From the NCBI GenBank assembly GCA_050942695.1, contig JBMNNU010000249.1, forward strand, positions 1 through 5,015: a stretch of DNA of 5,015 nucleotides, given 5' to 3'. The translations under genes and the position numbers were made by a program. Shown here in pieces: positions 4,833 to 5,015 of the stretch; position 1 is the first letter of the stretch, and each line of letters opens with the position of its first letter. The stretch is from JBMNNU01 sp050942695 (lineage in GTDB: Bacteria; Chloroflexota; UBA6077). The notes under the pieces were generated by a model that was given only the letters and a program-made list of their open reading frames with translations, was not told the DNA's origin and searched no databases.

Positions 4833-5015
4833 ATGGCAGCATCCTATGTTCGACTCTGGAAGACGGGGGAGCTTGTCAAACGGGCTGAGGAAGCGGTTCG
4901 CAGGCTAGCCCGATGCGACCTCTGCCCGCGCCATTGCCACGTGGACAGGTTGGGCGGGGAGGTCGGGCAGTGCCGCACAGGCCGGTTGGCCGCGGTGAGC
5001 AGCTACGGGCCTCAC
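4833..5015 (+). CDS. PflX-like radical SAM protein (COG1313), N-terminal 61 residues; continues past window
   Basis: The 61 visible codons match the N-terminus of the COG1313 proteins, which are relatives of pyruvate formate-lyase activating enzyme. The pattern is a short amphipathic helix (LWKTGELVKRAEEAVRRLARC), then CDLCPRHCHVDRLGGEVGQCRTG with cysteines at 28, 31, 35 and 47, then VSSYGPH. In the family this cysteine cluster precedes the radical SAM core, whose CxxxCxxC iron-sulfur motif would lie beyond the window edge. The substrate of the family is not well established. The ATG at 4833 is supported by AGGTG 7 bases upstream, and the frame stays open to the last base. It is transcribed divergently from the HMA gene, so any functional tie to that gene is speculative. 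The fragment is cut by the window, not broken. Confidence 0.9.
   Translation, partial: MAASYVRLWKTGELVKRAEEAVRRLARCDLCPRHCHVDRLGGEVGQCRTGRLAAVSSYGPH

Overview
The window looks like ordinary chromosomal DNA from a moderately GC-rich, probably free-living bacterium. Protein genes are GC-rich and the gaps between them are AT-rich. Starts include ATG, GTG and TTG, with clear Shine-Dalgarno sites. The gene types fit a Chloroflexota or Bacillota-like anaerobe or thermophile: a MASE3-type sensor kinase, a Tat-exported DUF362 protein, an HMA-domain metal-binding protein and a PflX-like radical SAM enzyme. That placement is a low-confidence inference; no rRNA or other marker is present.

Region by region: (1) Positions 1-168 carry the last 55 codons of a histidine kinase read rightward. 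It runs tail-to-tail into a complete leftward histidine kinase (156-1679), and the two reading frames overlap by 13 bases. Their C-termini are close paralogs. (2) Positions 1680-2030 hold no gene. They contain a good extended -10 promoter for the leftward kinase, a nested palindrome abutting its -35 box, a stretch of strong potential RNA structure, and a weaker rightward promoter overlapping an inverted repeat. (3) Positions 2031-2324 encode a 97-residue protein with two predicted membrane helices and no recognised family. A strong hairpin terminator follows. (4) On the minus strand, a small HMA metal-binding protein (TTG start, 4239-4454) and a Tat-signal DUF362 protein (GTG start, 2412-4124) probably form an operon. 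A perfect 13-bp GC-rich hairpin lies between them. (5) Positions 4455-4832 hold no gene but contain a multi-hairpin module and a long inverted repeat of the CACAGATT/AATCTGTG kind. (6) From 4833 to the window end runs the N-terminus of a PflX-like radical SAM protein.

No response regulator for the kinases is in view, and nothing ties the kinases functionally to the metal/DUF362 genes. I see no CRISPR array, transposase, tRNA or convincing known riboswitch. The observations most worth following are the HMA-DUF362 pairing with its intercistronic hairpin, the multi-hairpin module at 4596-4701, and the palindrome and structured stretch at 1780-1893. None of these is proven to be a new system.
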